A stretch of DNA of 64,000 bases, taken from assembly GCA_028622995.1 (NCBI GenBank), contig JAJQJQ010000014.1:2418001-2482000 (forward strand). Reading direction: 5' to 3'. The notes beneath the pieces are model-generated. The model was not told the DNA's origin, did not search any database, and saw only the letters and a list, made by a program, of their open reading frames with translations. This document shows, in pieces, positions 22,998 to 35,608 of this stretch (position 1 is the stretch's first letter; every line of letters starts with the position of its first letter). The position numbers and the translations under genes are program-made. Source of the DNA: Panagrolaimus kolymaensis (Eukaryota > Nematoda > Chromadorea > Rhabditida > Panagrolaimidae).

Positions 22998-24276
22998 ATG
23001 GACATTATAAATTACGCTGTATTAATCGAAACTATAGTTATTTTTATCACCAGTTTGATTACCATGTATTTTTCCATTAACACTTTTGTTCAAAAACGCC
23101 TTCATTCTAATGCATTTTCTTTGTCAATGATAGTAAAAATATATTTAAGTTATCAACTTTTATGGAGTATTACAATATTTATTTATTGTTTATATATAAT
23201 TATTTTATGGCGTCCAAATGAATTACTTTATAATCAAAAAATTCTTTATTCCATCGGTTTGCCATCGTATATTTTGATGTTTTTAAATTCCGCGGTGGAA
23301 AGCATTTTGGGTTTAGATCGCTGTTTAATTATTTTATTTCCAATTTATTATGAAAAAAGATATAAAAAATTTTATGCTTTTATAAGTATTTTATGTTTAT
23401 TGCTTTTTATTGGAATCGTAATTTATATAAATGGATTTATTCAAATTTTAATGGTCGTAAATTTATCCACACAATGTCGATTTTTTAGTTGCATTTTTGC
23501 TTCTTTTTATCCCCCATATGTTTATATTATGAAACTCACAACACTAATTGCCACTGCCATTATAGGAATAATTTTATTTTTACTTGTCAAATTTTATTTA
23601 AAATCCACTAATATTAAGGATAATAAAAAAATGCATAAAACTATTATTGGTGTGATTGCATCCACTACGATTTTTGAATTACTTCCAAATATTTTAACAC
23701 AAATTTTTACGTTGGTATGTTTCAAAAAAAGAGTTATTTTGGGAGTCACATTCAAATTAATTAATAATAATAAAAAGGTACACAGCTAAACGTTTATGGC
23801 CAATTAGCTAATTGTGTTAAAAAAATAAGAAAAAAATTTATTTTTTATTTAACTTTTTTTAGAGTTTTATTTTTTGTTAGTTATTTTTTTATTAAAAATA
23901 AATATAAAAAACTTAAAAAGATAAAGCTAAAAGAAAATACACTGAAAACAAAAAATTAGTTAAAACCAAAGGCAAACTATTAGGTATTTTCTTGGCTTTT
24001 GGTCGATCATTAATCAGATCAAAACAATTTTCTTTTTGTTGGAAATTTAAATTTTTTGAATATCTGTTTTTTTTTTTATAAATTTATTTTTTCAAATTAT
24101 TTTTGTTTTAGTTCACTTCCAAATCATTAGCCCTTTATTTTGGCCCTTACAGCATTTGTCTCATATCAATTAACATAACATTTTGTGCATGGATTTATTA
24201 TCGAACTGTTAGCAACAATGTTAAAATACATGCAAGAAGCAATTCATTATTTGTTACAACTTTAAGATCGAAATAA
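22998..24276 (+). CDS. 7TM receptor, family 2 (LDRC type)
   Basis: Exons 22998-23714 and 24112-24276 join in phase 0 to 293 aa. Six TM segments lie in exon 1 and the last in exon 2, with the same exon position as the three paralogues at 24430, 32681 and 33882. Shared markers: ILWRPNELLYNQ after TM2 and GLDRCLIILFPIYY at the end of TM3, which replaces the DRY motif of classical GPCRs. A nematode serpentine receptor subfamily is likely (Srbc/Srx-like, not certain). Most diverged member of the local set, and the only one on the plus strand. Confidence 0.75.
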
Positions 24277-24429
24277 AACACATTTTAAAAAAAACCTATT
24301 TTATTAAATTAGTTTTTTCCAACCAAACTAAAGTTTTTCTTTGCACCTTTGTTGCACTTTTTGCTTTTAGCTTTATTTTTCTTTTTTTTATACACCTGGC
24401 TACAATTGCTGCTTTGTCCTCTATCGTCG

Positions 24430-25742
24430 TCATGATATAATTCTAACATTTCTTATTGTAACCGTGTCATTTCTGGCATTGAGGACATGTTTTTTATAAA
24501 CACGATAATAAAGGAACACACATAGTGAAATATTGATGCAAACACAAGTCAAATTAAAATCACCAATGTAATCCATAATTTTAAAACCATTTCCCTAAAA
24601 AAAGAATCATTGTAATAATTTGCCAAAGATGGCTTGAAAACTTTTTTAAACTTACTAAATTTTTGGGTTTTATTAACAAAATTTAGAATCTAATTAGTTT
24701 GGACAAAGGTCTTCAGGGATTTTTTTAAACTTCTAAACTGTTTTTTTTTTATCTAAAAGTACTAAAGTCCAAAAAGATTCTCGACCTCCAACGACTTTTA
24801 TTGACGAAAGTCTTTAGGGAACAAAAATAAAAAAAATATGTGAGAGAATTCTTTTGGGATTTAAAAAAGCTTTTTTTAACTAATTATCTCAGTTTTTAAA
24901 CTCCGGGTATAAAGAATTTTTTTATAACTCTGAGCTACGGTAAATTATTTTTCTTATATTTTTTTTTTGTCTTTGAATCTATTAATTTTTTTGTTTTTTT
25001 AAAAGATCAAAAAATAAAATTAACAACAAACCTGTATAATCATTGCAATCAAACTTGGAAGAAATGCAAACGCAGTATTTATAATTGAAACCAACAACAC
25101 CGATTTATTCAACTTTTTTGAAACTTCTTTTTGAAGGGATTTTCCAAAGTAATTTATTGCTACTAAAATTGCAGCAGCTGCAAGACTTAAACTGCAAAAA
25201 ACGTATTTCATGTATGAAATAATTAAGGGATAATTAAGCTGATAAACCAAGCAAATATAAAAAACACAAGTTGTTTTCGTTTCGGGAGTATAAAATGAAA
25301 AATATTTGGTTGCCAAAAAATATAATAACAAAATCCCGCCAACTGTGAGTCCAAAAGCTGCAGCGATGAGTTTGTCAATAAATCGGTTGTATTTCATTGG
25401 TAATGAAATCAAAAAGCAGCGATCCAAACAAAGATAAAAATCAGCGACGGGCACGAAATTTACATAAATGGTTGGAATTCCAGCAATGTAATACAAAATC
25501 ATTGGATGGTAAATTACTTCATCGGGTCTCCAAAAAATCAAGATATACGCAGCATTTATAAGCAACAAAACACTTGTTGAAGCGGTAAACCAAAAGTATG
25601 CATAAACGGTTGGAGTTCGAGGTGCTTGAACGTTTTTCTTAGACTTTTTAAATAACATCACCGCTGAGGCATATAAAGTAAAACATAAACATGCGACGCA
25701 AATAAGATAATGAGCCAAAGTAACATAGTTTAAATAAGCCAT
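24430..25742 (-). CDS. 7TM receptor, family 2 (LDRC type)
   Basis: Exons 25742-25032 and 24594-24430 join in phase 0 to 291 aa. Start MAYLNYVTLAHYLICVACLC is shared with the copy at 33630. Family markers: FWRPDEVIYHPMILYYIAG, YLCLDRCFLI after TM3, KYFSFYTPETKTTCVFYICL in the second extracellular loop, and in exon 2 GDFNLTCVCINISLCVFLYY for TM7. Presumed orphan chemosensory GPCR at the plasma membrane. It is tail-to-tail with the plus-strand paralogue; the 3' ends are 153 bp apart. Confidence 0.8.
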
Positions 25743-26805
25743 ATTTTATTTTTTGAAAATTAGATTCACCAAGAAAAGTTAGATGTTTGTAAAGATTAAA
25801 AATTAGAAATAACAAAATTCATTTTTATAGTTTTTTTCTGATAAATAATTGAATTCTCTAAGGACATTTTTTAAATCTCCAATTAATTAACCTTTTAAAG
25901 TTTAAGGTGGCCATTTTTTAAATATATAAGTGCCCGAATTCAGTCGACCACAAACAACATATTAAAATTATAAGAATCTTTGGGGACAAAATAAAAAAAA
26001 AAGAAAAAACAGTGTGTGTGGGAATTCATTTGAGGTTTACAAAAAAATTTACTTTCTTTTAAAATTGGTGCGTTCTCCGTAAATTTTTTTAATTATTTAA
26101 AAGTCAATTTTTTTTTTTATAAAGATAAAAGTACACTTGATTTAGAATTATTTTTTTAAATTTCAAATTTGAGTAAATGTTAATTGGAGTAATATTAATG
26201 TAAATAAAATAATATGAAAAGTATGTATCTCTTTCATTCATTTAGTTTTTTGAATTTTGTCAAAAAACTAAAAAATAACTGCAAGAAACATAAATATTTT
26301 CTTGATGTTGTTCAATAAAAAAACTCTTTTAGCTTTGAGCAAATTCAAACAGGAATCAAGTCGCTATTAAATGATAAAACCTTCACCGATAGGTTCTTCT
26401 TATTTGGAAATTTCAAAAAATTAAATTAATGGATTTTGCAAGCCGTGTATAAAATTGTTTGAAAATAGTTCATGAAATGTTCAAAACAACAAAATGATGT
26501 GTATTAATTAGATGTCGCTGCATTTTTCGTGTTCGTGAATTAATTTTTAAAAAGTAAAAATATTTTACCAGTTCTCTCTTTCATTTATTTCTAAGTTTTG
26601 TTTGTGTTTATACACTTGGTGTAAAAAAGAAAATTCCAACAACTTTTATTTTACATTTAAAAAAATGAAAAAAATTAAACATCAAACATTCAAATAAAAT
26701 AAAGAAACTTAATTTTAAAGAGTTTTGTTTTTGTTAAGTTTCGTTTGGAGCTCCATAAAATTAAATTTTAAATCACATTTGCCTCACAAATTCTTGAAAT
26801 TTATT
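25743..26805. other. Intergenic region, no gene seen
   Basis: AT-rich spacer with several poly-A runs; nothing recognised. Confidence 0.5.
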
Positions 26806-28396
26806 TTAACATTTAAAAGTTCGTTTCGGACCTTCAACAAGGTACTTTGGCATTTTAAATTCATTTCGAAAGCCTTCTCCATAACCTCCATCCCATCGCG
26901 TCCGTGATCCAAGAGAAAAATTTTCACATGCAATTTCAAAAGAATTTGTTAAGTTACTTATGGAAAATTCTTTTGTGTTATGTAGTCTTATAAATATTAC
27001 ATCACAATTTTGTGCAAATTTGTGGCCGGAATTGATAACAGTTTTTCCATATTCATCAAATGAAACAATGGAGTAAAAAAAATTGTAATAAATATTTGAA
27101 CCATTGAGATATGGTTCAAAACGAAATCGATGTGAATCACTTTGAGGGCAAAGACTTGTTCGAAGTTCAAATTCTTTGATTTCATTTGGAATTAAAATTG
27201 TTTCATTGCTTTTTAAATAATATCGAAATGAATTATTGTTAAAATCAATGATCGTGTAGTTTAGTTTTGTATTAAGCTTAAAGGTATAAACGTAATCATT
27301 AGAAAAAGAAAATATCTCATGTTTTTTTTAATTTAATTGTGAAAATTTTTTCCTTATTAATTAACGTCCTTTAAAGGTTTAAATGAAAAAGGACCAACCT
27401 AGTGTCGAGTTAAAAAAAATTAAAATTTATGATACTATGTTAATGTTTTAAATGAAAGCACAACAATTTTTTTAAGTACTAAAAAGAAGGTTTTAATCTT
27501 TGCAATCCTTCGAAACCGACTTTTCTTTTTGAAACTAAAGAATACGATGTTATTGGGTGTTTCGGAAATTTCGTTCCGCGATAAAATCGCATGGCTCAGT
27601 ACGATGAGCAAAGGAGTTGAAATATTGTTTTATGTTATTTTTAACACATTTAATTGTGGTAAAAATGAGCTCTATAGCTTTTACATACTCCGCTATTTCT
27701 CTTCCATTTTTAGCATTTTTACAAAAGGGACGCAAACAAGGGGCTTTTCAAAAATTTTGCTATTTGTTTCTTCGATACCTTTATTTTTTTGTGAGATACA
27801 TGTTAAAAAGGTTAAAATTAAACATTATTTAAAGAATTCATAAAAATTTGAGGCCATTTCATAGAAAAAAATAGTTAACTAAACCCTAAAAATAACGAAA
27901 TAAAAAAATTATTTTAATTTTTTCCTTTGATCAAATTTTGGTTATTTTTTTAAAAATGCTAAAAATGGAAGAGAAATAGCAGAGTATGTAAAAGCTATAG
28001 AGCTCATTTTTACCACAATTAAATGTGTTAAAAAAAACATAAAACCATATTTCCACTCCTTTGCTTATCGTAAAGAGCCATGCTATTTTATCGCGGAACG
28101 AAATTTCCGAAACACCCAATACTTTCAATAACAACTTTGTATTTCTAATTTACATTTTTTTTGGTTTGGTATATATTAATAAAATTTAAACCAATACCTT
28201 AAAATGTTGAAGAAAATCTTCATCGCAATCAATTTTCGATGAATCACTCGGCGGTGCGTTGGAGAAATGTGGATGTAAAAAAATGCTGTCACAACGTAAT
28301 AATGGCAGAGATATAATTGAAAAGGGTGTTTCTTTTTGCAAGTTGTCACAATGCGGAAACGATAAAACTTGGTATTGATTTTTATAAAGCCTTTTC
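26806..28396 (-). CDS. 3' part of a secreted glycoprotein gene
   Basis: Two exons are readable. The 3' exon 27315-26806 (170 codons) contains YVYTFKLNTKLNYTIIDF, NGSNIYYNFFYSIVSFDEYG and KRTFKC before the stop. It is preceded in phase 0 by an exon ending at 28198 (FPHCDNLQKE ... DCDEDFLQHFK), whose acceptor is at about 28367 or 28396. N-glycosylation sites and spaced Cys resemble the secreted two-domain protein at 3042. No Met opens either exon, so these are internal or 3' exons. They most likely belong with the signal-peptide exons at 30985-31953, now separated by inserted elements. The 27316-28197 intron carries a MITE. Function unknown; the gene may be dead. Confidence 0.55.
27553..28119. 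mobile_element. Palindromic Tc1/mariner-type MITE
   Basis: Starts TTGGGTGTTTCGGAAATTTC and ends with its reverse complement, flanked by TA on both sides (27551-27552 and 28120-28121), the Tc1/mariner target duplication. The inverted arms extend about 170 bp each with few mismatches; the central 200 bp is AT-rich. There is no transposase, so it is non-autonomous. It lies in an intron of the secreted-glycoprotein gene. Confidence 0.8.
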
Positions 28397-28417
28397 CTTA
28401 TTTTTATTCATGATAAG

Positions 28418-30590
28418 TGTCACGACACTCGTGATCATCTTCATTTCTCTAACCTAAAATTAGCATAATATCTTTATTGTCATTTGTTTTGTAATATTAA
28501 TAAGTTTCATTGTGTAAGAATAAAGTATTGGGAAAACAGTCGTCTAATTTCTTGCTCTCATCTCAATATACTGTTTGTGGTGTCCTGATCGCCGCAACAT
28601 TGGTGCCTCTGGGCAGTTCAACTCAATCTGGTGCAATCTTCAAGTGGGCTTCTTGGTTGTACTATTTTGTGGGTTTAACTTGCTATCGCCTTTGTGCTTT
28701 AACAATTTTATCGCCTTTCGGCTCTTTACTTCTTTATCGCCTTTTGGCTTAACTTTTTTTCTATCGCCTTTGGGCCCTTTATCGCCATTTGGCTTAATAA
28801 TTTATATTTGAATCAGTGAATTCATTTATTTATTTTAACATCGTGATTTTTCTAAAACTTTGACCATCAAAACCGTTGGCTTGGTTCATTGTTGGTGAAA
28901 ATTCTATCTTACATTCTTTGACTTTCCAAAGTGTTAAGTCATCGAATATCGCTCTTTTTATAACGTTATAAAATCACTGTGATCAGCGAATCGCATATTT
29001 TGATCGTTATTTAAGCATATTATTAAAAGTTAAAGAAACAACTTTATCAATCACTGCTTTCGCTCTTGTTTGAGGATAAGATCTTCTTATAATTGAGCTA
29101 TTTCATCTATTGTTAAACGAAAACATAACATTTGAACAACATTCTTTCGGTTTTCAACTACGTTGAATTAATCGATCGAATACATATTTGCATTTCTCAT
29201 AAGAAAACTTGAAAATGTTTAATCGAATAAGACACAATCTTGATCGTGATCATAAATGGCTAATGGAATACTTAGCAAAGTACCAAAACGAATTATCCAT
29301 AACACCAACTCCATGGAATCCCATACAAAAGGTGGATTTCGAAGTTTACTTCATACGCCTTAAAGAAAAGGTAATGAAACTAAACGATTACTTTATACAA
29401 TGGATTGAACGAATTGAAAGTACCATGGTTGATAACATCCGAAGTTCCGAGAAACAACTTATTGAAGAATGGATTAAAAACCCGAAGTTTTTTGATTCCA
29501 TTAACGAAGTGATAAAACAACTTCATATCCTTGAAAGTATATTGGAAATGGAAACAGATTGTATTAATCCAACGAAGCTATTACCAGCAACGATTTACTT
29601 TAACAAAGTTTCATCTAGAAAAAGCCAAGAAATTGTTATCGAATCAGATTCTAAAGCTTCCAACGTTGATGCGAATTTTGAAAAGGTAAAAGAAACCCCT
29701 TCAATCATTGAAACGAGACCACGTGATTCTATCGATGCTAAAGAAAGCATTTCAAACTATCAATTAAAGCTTATCGATAACGAACCATACATCGAAGTAT
29801 CAAGAGATCGGACAAGGTCATACATCGGACATATTCCTAAAAATCGGATAAATCCTCAAGATAATCGAATTAACGAAATCGTAAAACATCTCGAATTTTC
29901 GGAGTTTGAAACGATTTGCAAACTTGAATTTCATAAAAATGTGAATTCACTTTTTGCTGGCCGCGGGGAAGGGCTCTTGGAGCATCATTTACAAAACTGG
30001 AAACATCGTCGCAAAGATCAACCAACTTCATCATCATTATAACATCATCACAACTCAAACCAAATTTATCCCAAACCAATCACATATCAAACAACTTTCA
30101 ACTCAAGCCACTTTCAACTCAAACCAACTGCATCTAAACCATCAACTTTACGATCATCAAATCTTAAACATCAACTTTATCAACTTTAAACCACAACACC
30201 TCAATTATTCCTCTTCTTTTCTTCTTTGTTTCAAAAACATTATCGCTTATATACTCTATGATCTTATCAATGTTCTTCTTCAATCAACATGATCAAACTT
30301 GCTTATTTATAATGCCACTATAATTCAATTCTATGAATGATCCTTTTAATGATCCAATTTCAACTATATACTTTATGATCCATCAATCATCTCATCGCTG
30401 GCCGGGAATGTCACGACACTCGTGATCATCTTCATTTCTCTAACCTAAAATTAGCATAATATCTTTATTGTCATTTGTTTTGTAATATTAATAAGTTTCA
30501 TTGTGTAAGAATAAAGTATTGGGAAAACAGTCGTCTAATTTCTTGCTCTCATCTCAATATACTGTTTGTGGTGTCCTGATCGCCGCAACA
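28418..30590 (+). mobile_element. Gag-only LTR retrotransposon, family B
   Basis: Two 182-bp LTRs (28418-28599 and 30409-30590), reading identically, begin TGTCACGACAC and end CGCCGCAACA. A 5-bp target duplication ATAAG flanks the element (28413-28417 and 30591-30595). A TGGTGCC primer-binding-type site follows the 5' LTR, and a purine tract (GGCCGGGAA) precedes the 3' LTR. One open frame is present; reverse transcriptase, protease and integrase are absent. LTR identity means recent insertion. Size and TSD fit Bel/Pao or Gypsy; family assignment is inference. Confidence 0.9.
29215..30042 (+). CDS. Gag-like protein of the LTR element
   Basis: 275 aa from MFNRIRHNLDRDHKWLMEYL. Mostly helical and charged, with no transmembrane segment and no zinc knuckle. 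It sits where gag would lie between the two LTRs of the 2.17-kb element. A structural (capsid) role is inferred from position only. The frame stops before any polymerase domain, so mobility would need proteins supplied in trans. Confidence 0.6.
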   Translation: MFNRIRHNLDRDHKWLMEYLAKYQNELSITPTPWNPIQKVDFEVYFIRLKEKVMKLNDYFIQWIERIESTMVDNIRSSEKQLIEEWIKNPKFFDSINEVIKQLHILESILEMETDCINPTKLLPATIYFNKVSSRKSQEIVIESDSKASNVDANFEKVKETPSIIETRPRDSIDAKESISNYQLKLIDNEPYIEVSRDRTRSYIGHIPKNRINPQDNRINEIVKHLEFSEFETICKLEFHKNVNSLFAGRGEGLLEHHLQNWKHRRKDQPTSSSL

Positions 30591-30831
30591 ATAAGTAAAT
30601 ATATTATATAAAAATACTTTTTTGGCAAAGTAGCAAAAAGTTAACCACTTAAATTCTGGAATTTGGCAACGAAATTTAAATTTGTTTCTACGAATGTACA
30701 TATAGTCCTATATCTAACTTAAAAAGCATCCGGAACAAAATTTTTTATTTATGCTTTAGTTATAAAAAGAACTGTCGAAAATCAAAAAAGTTTATAATTT
30801 TTTGCTATGTTTTTTCCCTGACCAGAGCTGG

Positions 30832-30960
30832 GCGATATCGACCTTTCGACATGGCGATGTCGCCAAGCTCTGCCGCTGACCTCTGTCTCCCTTCGTGTTT
30901 TACGACACGTTTGAGCTCGTCCTTTTCTACTCCATCCCTGGCTCATTTTTATTACGCTGT
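30832..30960. repeat. Short hairpin repeat, SINE/MITE-like
   Basis: A GC-richer island in AT-rich DNA. CAGAGCTGGGCGATATCG at about 30832 is matched in inverted form by CGATGTCGCCAAGCTCTG at about 30865, giving an imperfect hairpin. The adjoining 80 bp (CCTCTGTCTCCCTTCGTG ...) is also unlike the flanks. It lies next to the donor end of the secreted-glycoprotein exon. Confidence 0.5.
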
Positions 30961-30984
30961 GCTGCTCATTTCAGGAAAATATAC

Positions 30985-31953
30985 TTGATTAGGATGATTT
31001 AATTTATTTAAAGTCGACCATTTCCCACCATATTTAATATTAAAATCCCAAAAGTTTTGTTTAGACCATCTTGGTAACCAATTTATTTTTTCTCCATTTA
31101 TCCATAAAATATAATTAGTTCTATCAGGGCTGCTAAATGTAATGTTAATTATTTGTCCGAGAATTAAGTTTTCTTTCAATTCCATTTTTCCAGAAATACT
31201 CTTTGTGTAATTACTTTTTTTAAATATCACAATTGATTTTTTTAAATCAATTGTAAATCTTAATTTTAAACCATAATCATCCTTTGAACCACTATTTTCA
31301 CGTTCAATCCAAACTTTTTTCGAATTATTATATGTTTGAAACAGAAATACATATAATGTTTCATTTCCTTCCTTCAGGGATGATTCCCAAATTTCATTGA
31401 CAGGAATATTTAAACGTTTCTGTTTCCCTAAGTTTGGCCATAAAAGATTATCCAATGATTTTGGAGATTTGTGGATGCTTGAATGATAAAAGCTATTGTG
31501 CACGGATAGACTTTCGTTGTTACATTTTGATAAGCGGCATAAAAAAAATGAAGAAGGTTTAAATCGTTTGACGGTTTTGAAAGCCTTTGTAATTCCCATG
31601 GGGTTTGAATCATCCTAAAATATTAATATAAAATTAAGAAAAATTTTCAAAATATTTAAAGCTTTGCTGGATGCTGAATAGATAATGCAAAACAAAATTA
31701 TTTATGTCTTTTTAAAAATCCAATATTTTGTATTTTTCTGTTTAAGACTTACATAACATGTTGTAGCCCAATAATTTTGACACGGTGTAACATACATAAT
31801 ACAAATTCCCATGGTACAATTTATCAATTCCATCGGTTTAGTGCCGTTGCTTTCGCCATGATAACATTGAATGTTTGAGTCTGTTATGGTTTTAAAAGAA
31901 AAAACGAAAATAAATAACGAAACATATATTAATTGCGAATAAAAAAGAGGCAT
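30985..31953 (-). CDS. 5' part of secreted galectin-like glycoprotein
   Basis: Exons 31953-31753 and 31614-30985 join in phase 0. The first codes for a signal peptide (MPLFYSQLIYVSLFIFVFSF) and a small Cys-rich module (CTMGICIMYVTPC). The second contains an apparent galectin-like beta sandwich with INITFSSPDRTNYILWINGE and WDFNIKYGG. GTATAT at 30984 is a plausible donor; reading on would add only about ten residues encoded partly by an inserted repeat. Carbohydrate binding is a guess from the fold. The remaining exons are probably at 28396-26806, beyond an LTR element inserted 22 bp from the next exon's acceptor. Confidence 0.6.
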
Positions 31954-32680
31954 TTGTTATTTCATTCGTATCTTTTTTGGCAAGGTAATAAATTTTTTAT
32001 TTTTTTCATTCGCTTTTATAAGGTTGTAAATGGATTTAATGGATCAACAAAAAAAAATGTTTTTGTAAGGGAGAATTAAATCTCAATTTTACAATATCAT
32101 GTAATCATAAGTTGCAAATGCTCTGTAGTTTAATAGTCCAATTGCTCGAGTGTAAATGTTCAAATGCAATTTCGTAGTCAACTTCGTTAATAATGGATTA
32201 ACAACAAAATTAAAATATTAAGGTTTTTGCATTAAATTTAGAAAAATTTTTTGGAGAAAAAATCGTTCGGGATACAATTCACTGGGATTTAATAAAAATT
32301 ATTTCATTTTTTATGTCGTGCTTGCTCAAACATAAACAAAAACGCTCAAAAACATATGTTCCATCAATGATTTTCATAGTTTACTCTAACAATAAAAAAG
32401 ACACAAAGAGAAAAAGAAAAATCTTACATAAAAAAATGGAAAAGAAAATTATCTAACAAAAAAAAGTATAAAATAGAACAATGAAAACTTTAATAAAATT
32501 TAGTCAAATAATGCAACAACAAACAAAAAAAACATATAAATCAAGGATTACAATCATTTTTATATAAAATTAAATTTCATTAAGTTGATTTATATTTTGT
32601 TAATTAATAAACGTTTGGAGTGATAGGGAGAAAAAAAATTCAATCATTTTAAATGAAAATTTTAAATGTTCAAAATCTAA
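31954..32680. other. Intergenic region, no gene seen
   Basis: AT-rich with poly-A tracts; no feature supported. Confidence 0.5.
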
Positions 32681-33630
32681 TTAGTTGGTTATTTTTGTTG
32701 TTAAAAGATTTGAATTTGGAGTGACTTTAACAATGGTCGAATAATTTAAAACATGTTTTCGGAAGACTCTCAAATACAAATAAACACAAACCGATATATT
32801 TACGCATACACAAGTCAAATTGAAATCACCAATGTAATCAATTGGACGGATTCCAGTTACCTAAAAAAAATTATACCGAAATTAAATTTATACAAAAATT
32901 ATATTTTTTAGACCTGAGTAAATTGATTTGAAATAAAAGCAGGGATGAAAGAAAACGCCAAATTAATTATTGAAACAAGCATGACGGATCGATTAATTTT
33001 TTTCGTTACATCTTTATGCATCGATTTTTTGAAATAATTTAAGAGTATCAAAGCCAAAGTCGCCGCTCCATTTGCGCTGCAAAAAACATTTTTAGTGTAT
33101 AACATAACCATCGGATATTTTAAAGCATAAACGAGGCAAATATAAAAAAAGCAAGTCGTCGTGGAATCTGGGGTATAAAAAGAAAAATATTTTGTTGTTA
33201 AAAAATATGTTTTAAGTATTCCAGTTATTGTTGAACCAAATATTGCAGCCATAAGGATTTCATAATTCTTTCGATACGCCAATGGAAATCCAACCAAAAA
33301 GCAACGATCTAAACAAAGGTAAAAATCTGCGACGGGAACGAAATTTACATAAATCGTTGGAATTCCTGCCATATAATATAAAATAGTTGGATTATAAATA
33401 ATTTCTTCGGGTCTCCATAAAACTATGCAATATACAGCATTTATAAGTAATAAAATACTCGAAGTCGCAGTAAACCAAAAATAAAAATAAACCACGGGAG
33501 TTCGTGAAGCCGGAGCATTTTTCTTTTTTGATTTTGTAAATAATAAAATCATCGAAGCATACAAAGTGAATAGTAAGCAGCCAACACAAATTAGGTAATG
33601 AACAAGGGTAACGTAATTTAAATACGCCAT
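32681..33630 (-). CDS. 7TM receptor, family 2 (LDRC type)
   Basis: Exons 33630-32914 and 32860-32681 join in phase 0 to 298 aa. Closest to the copy at 25742 (start MAYLNYVTLVHYLICVGCLL). Markers: LWRPEEIIYNPTILYYMAG, YLCLDRCFLVGFPLAY, KYFSFYTPDSTTTCFFYICL, and GDFNLTCVCVNISVCVYLYL in TM7. The intron is short (53 bp) with an unusual GTCTAA donor. Presumed chemosensory GPCR. Confidence 0.8.
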
Positions 33631-33881
33631 AGTTGGGGGTTTTTGTAGATCAGTGACAGTAAGTCAAAATTAACAGAACAATGACCGTAATATCTAAAAC
33701 CTAGAGAAAGCAAAAATAATTAAGGTTTACTAAATTAAACAAAAAGATAAAATCTGAGTCACAGAACTCATTTCCACTATTAAAAAAAGAATATTTTATC
33801 ATTTATAAAAAAAACATATAAAAAAGTAACACAAAAAATTTTTTATAATAAGGCTTCATGTCGCAGAATTATGCAAATTAA

Positions 33882-35608
33882 TCATATTATTTTAGTCACA
33901 TGGCTGTTAGTGATTGTAGAGACTGCATGTGTTTTGACCACATAATCTTCCAAAAAATGCCTGCGAAATATTCGATAATAAAGGAACACGCATATTGCAA
34001 TGTTTATACACACTAAAGTTAAATTATAATCTCCAAGAATTTCTAATGGATGCACAGCCGAAATCTAAAAAAAAGAAAGTTATAATATATAATAATGGTC
34101 AAAAGATCAAAGCTATAATTATATTTTTTTGTTCAATTTTTTATTCTTTAATTAATATACAAGTAATTATATTTTTGGAGTCGAATATTTAAAGCGGAAC
34201 ATTGGTGAATTAATTTTTTAGAAATTTTTCACTTTGGTTCAAAGAGGTAATAAACTTTCTATGTCAAAGAGTCTTAGGTCTCCTGAGACTAAGAAAAGTT
34301 TTAAATTTTTTTCAAGTTTGGATACTGTAGCATTTAAAAATATGAGCACTTTTATTATATTTAGTTAATTAATAAAGTTCCAAATGAAAATGCGACAATA
34401 ACTAAATACGCAACTTTTAATTTATTGTACTGTATTTTTTTCAAAAAGCACTTTTGTTTACTCCATTTTTTTAAAAACTTTTTCCATTGATAAAAAAAGT
34501 TTAGGCTCTAAAAAATTGTTGCGAAAACACTTCTGCTTAAGAAATAATAAAGTTCCAGGAAAAAAGATGAGAGAAAAAAAAACAATAAAGCACGCAAGTT
34601 GTCCAGTTTCAAGAATTCTTTGTTCCTCTGGCACTTTTAAAAGAAATAAAACTTGTATTTCGACAATAAGTTTTCTAAAAGCGCGACGAGTTTCGTAATT
34701 AAAATATTTTTGTATTCAGAAAAAAATACAGTAGCCTGAAAGTTTGGTAAATTTATTACTGTGACTTCAAACATTTTAATTGGCAAAAATTTGGCGGGAA
34801 GATTTATGTTGCCAAATTTATTATACACAATTTTTAAAAATGGATTTTGTTTTTTTAATAATAAATTTTCCAAAGCAAAAAAACATACCCTAAAAATCAT
34901 ATCATCCAATAATGCAGGAACAAAAGAAAAAGCTGTATTTATAATTGAAACCAACAACACAGATCTATTTAACTTTTTTGCAACATCTTTTTGAAGATTT
35001 TTTCGAAAATGATTTAAAAGTAACAAAATGACAGCTGCTATTGCATTCAATCCGCAAAAAGTATATTTCGTGTAAGTCATAATTAGCGGATATTTAAGTT
35101 GAAAAACCAAACAAATATAAAATACGCATGAAGTTTTCGTTTCGGGAGTATAAAATGAAAAGTATTTTGTTGCTAAAAAATATGTAACAAAAATAGCAAA
35201 TATGGTTCCAATAAATATTAAAGCAGTATATTTTTGCTGGGTTTGTCGATATTTAATTGGAAACGCAATCAAAAAGCAACGATCTAAACAAAGATAAAAA
35301 TCTGCGATGGGCACAAAATTAACATAAATTGTTGGAATTCCTGCGATAAAATATAACACCATGGGATTATAAATTACTTCATCGGGTCTCCAAAAAATTA
35401 GGATATACGCAGCATTGATGAGTAATAAAATACTCGAAGTGGCAGTAAACCAAAAATATACATAAACTGTAGGTGTTCTAGCGACAGTATTGCCATTATT
35501 TTTCTTAGATTTTTTGAATAACATCACCGCTGAAGAATATAGAATAAAACATAAACATCCAACACAAATAATATAATGTCCCAAAACCAAATAATTATTG
35601 CTTGCCAT
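33882..35608 (-). CDS. 7TM receptor, family 2 (LDRC type)
   Basis: Exons 35608-34889 and 34064-33882 join in phase 0 to 300 aa, from MASNNYLVLGHYIICVGCLC. An in-frame extension upstream is possible, but paralogues start here. Markers: FWRPDEVIYNPMVLYFIAG, YLCLDRCFLIAFPIKY, KYFSFYTPETKTSCVFYICL. Exon 2 reads GDYNLTLVCINIAICVFLYY. The 824-bp intron is the largest in the family. Presumed chemosensory GPCR; same orientation as its neighbour at 33630. Confidence 0.8.

Noticed and set aside
27529..28134. Two similar frames facing each other (GVSEISFRDKIAW)
   Set aside because: They are the two arms of the palindromic MITE read in opposite directions, not genes.
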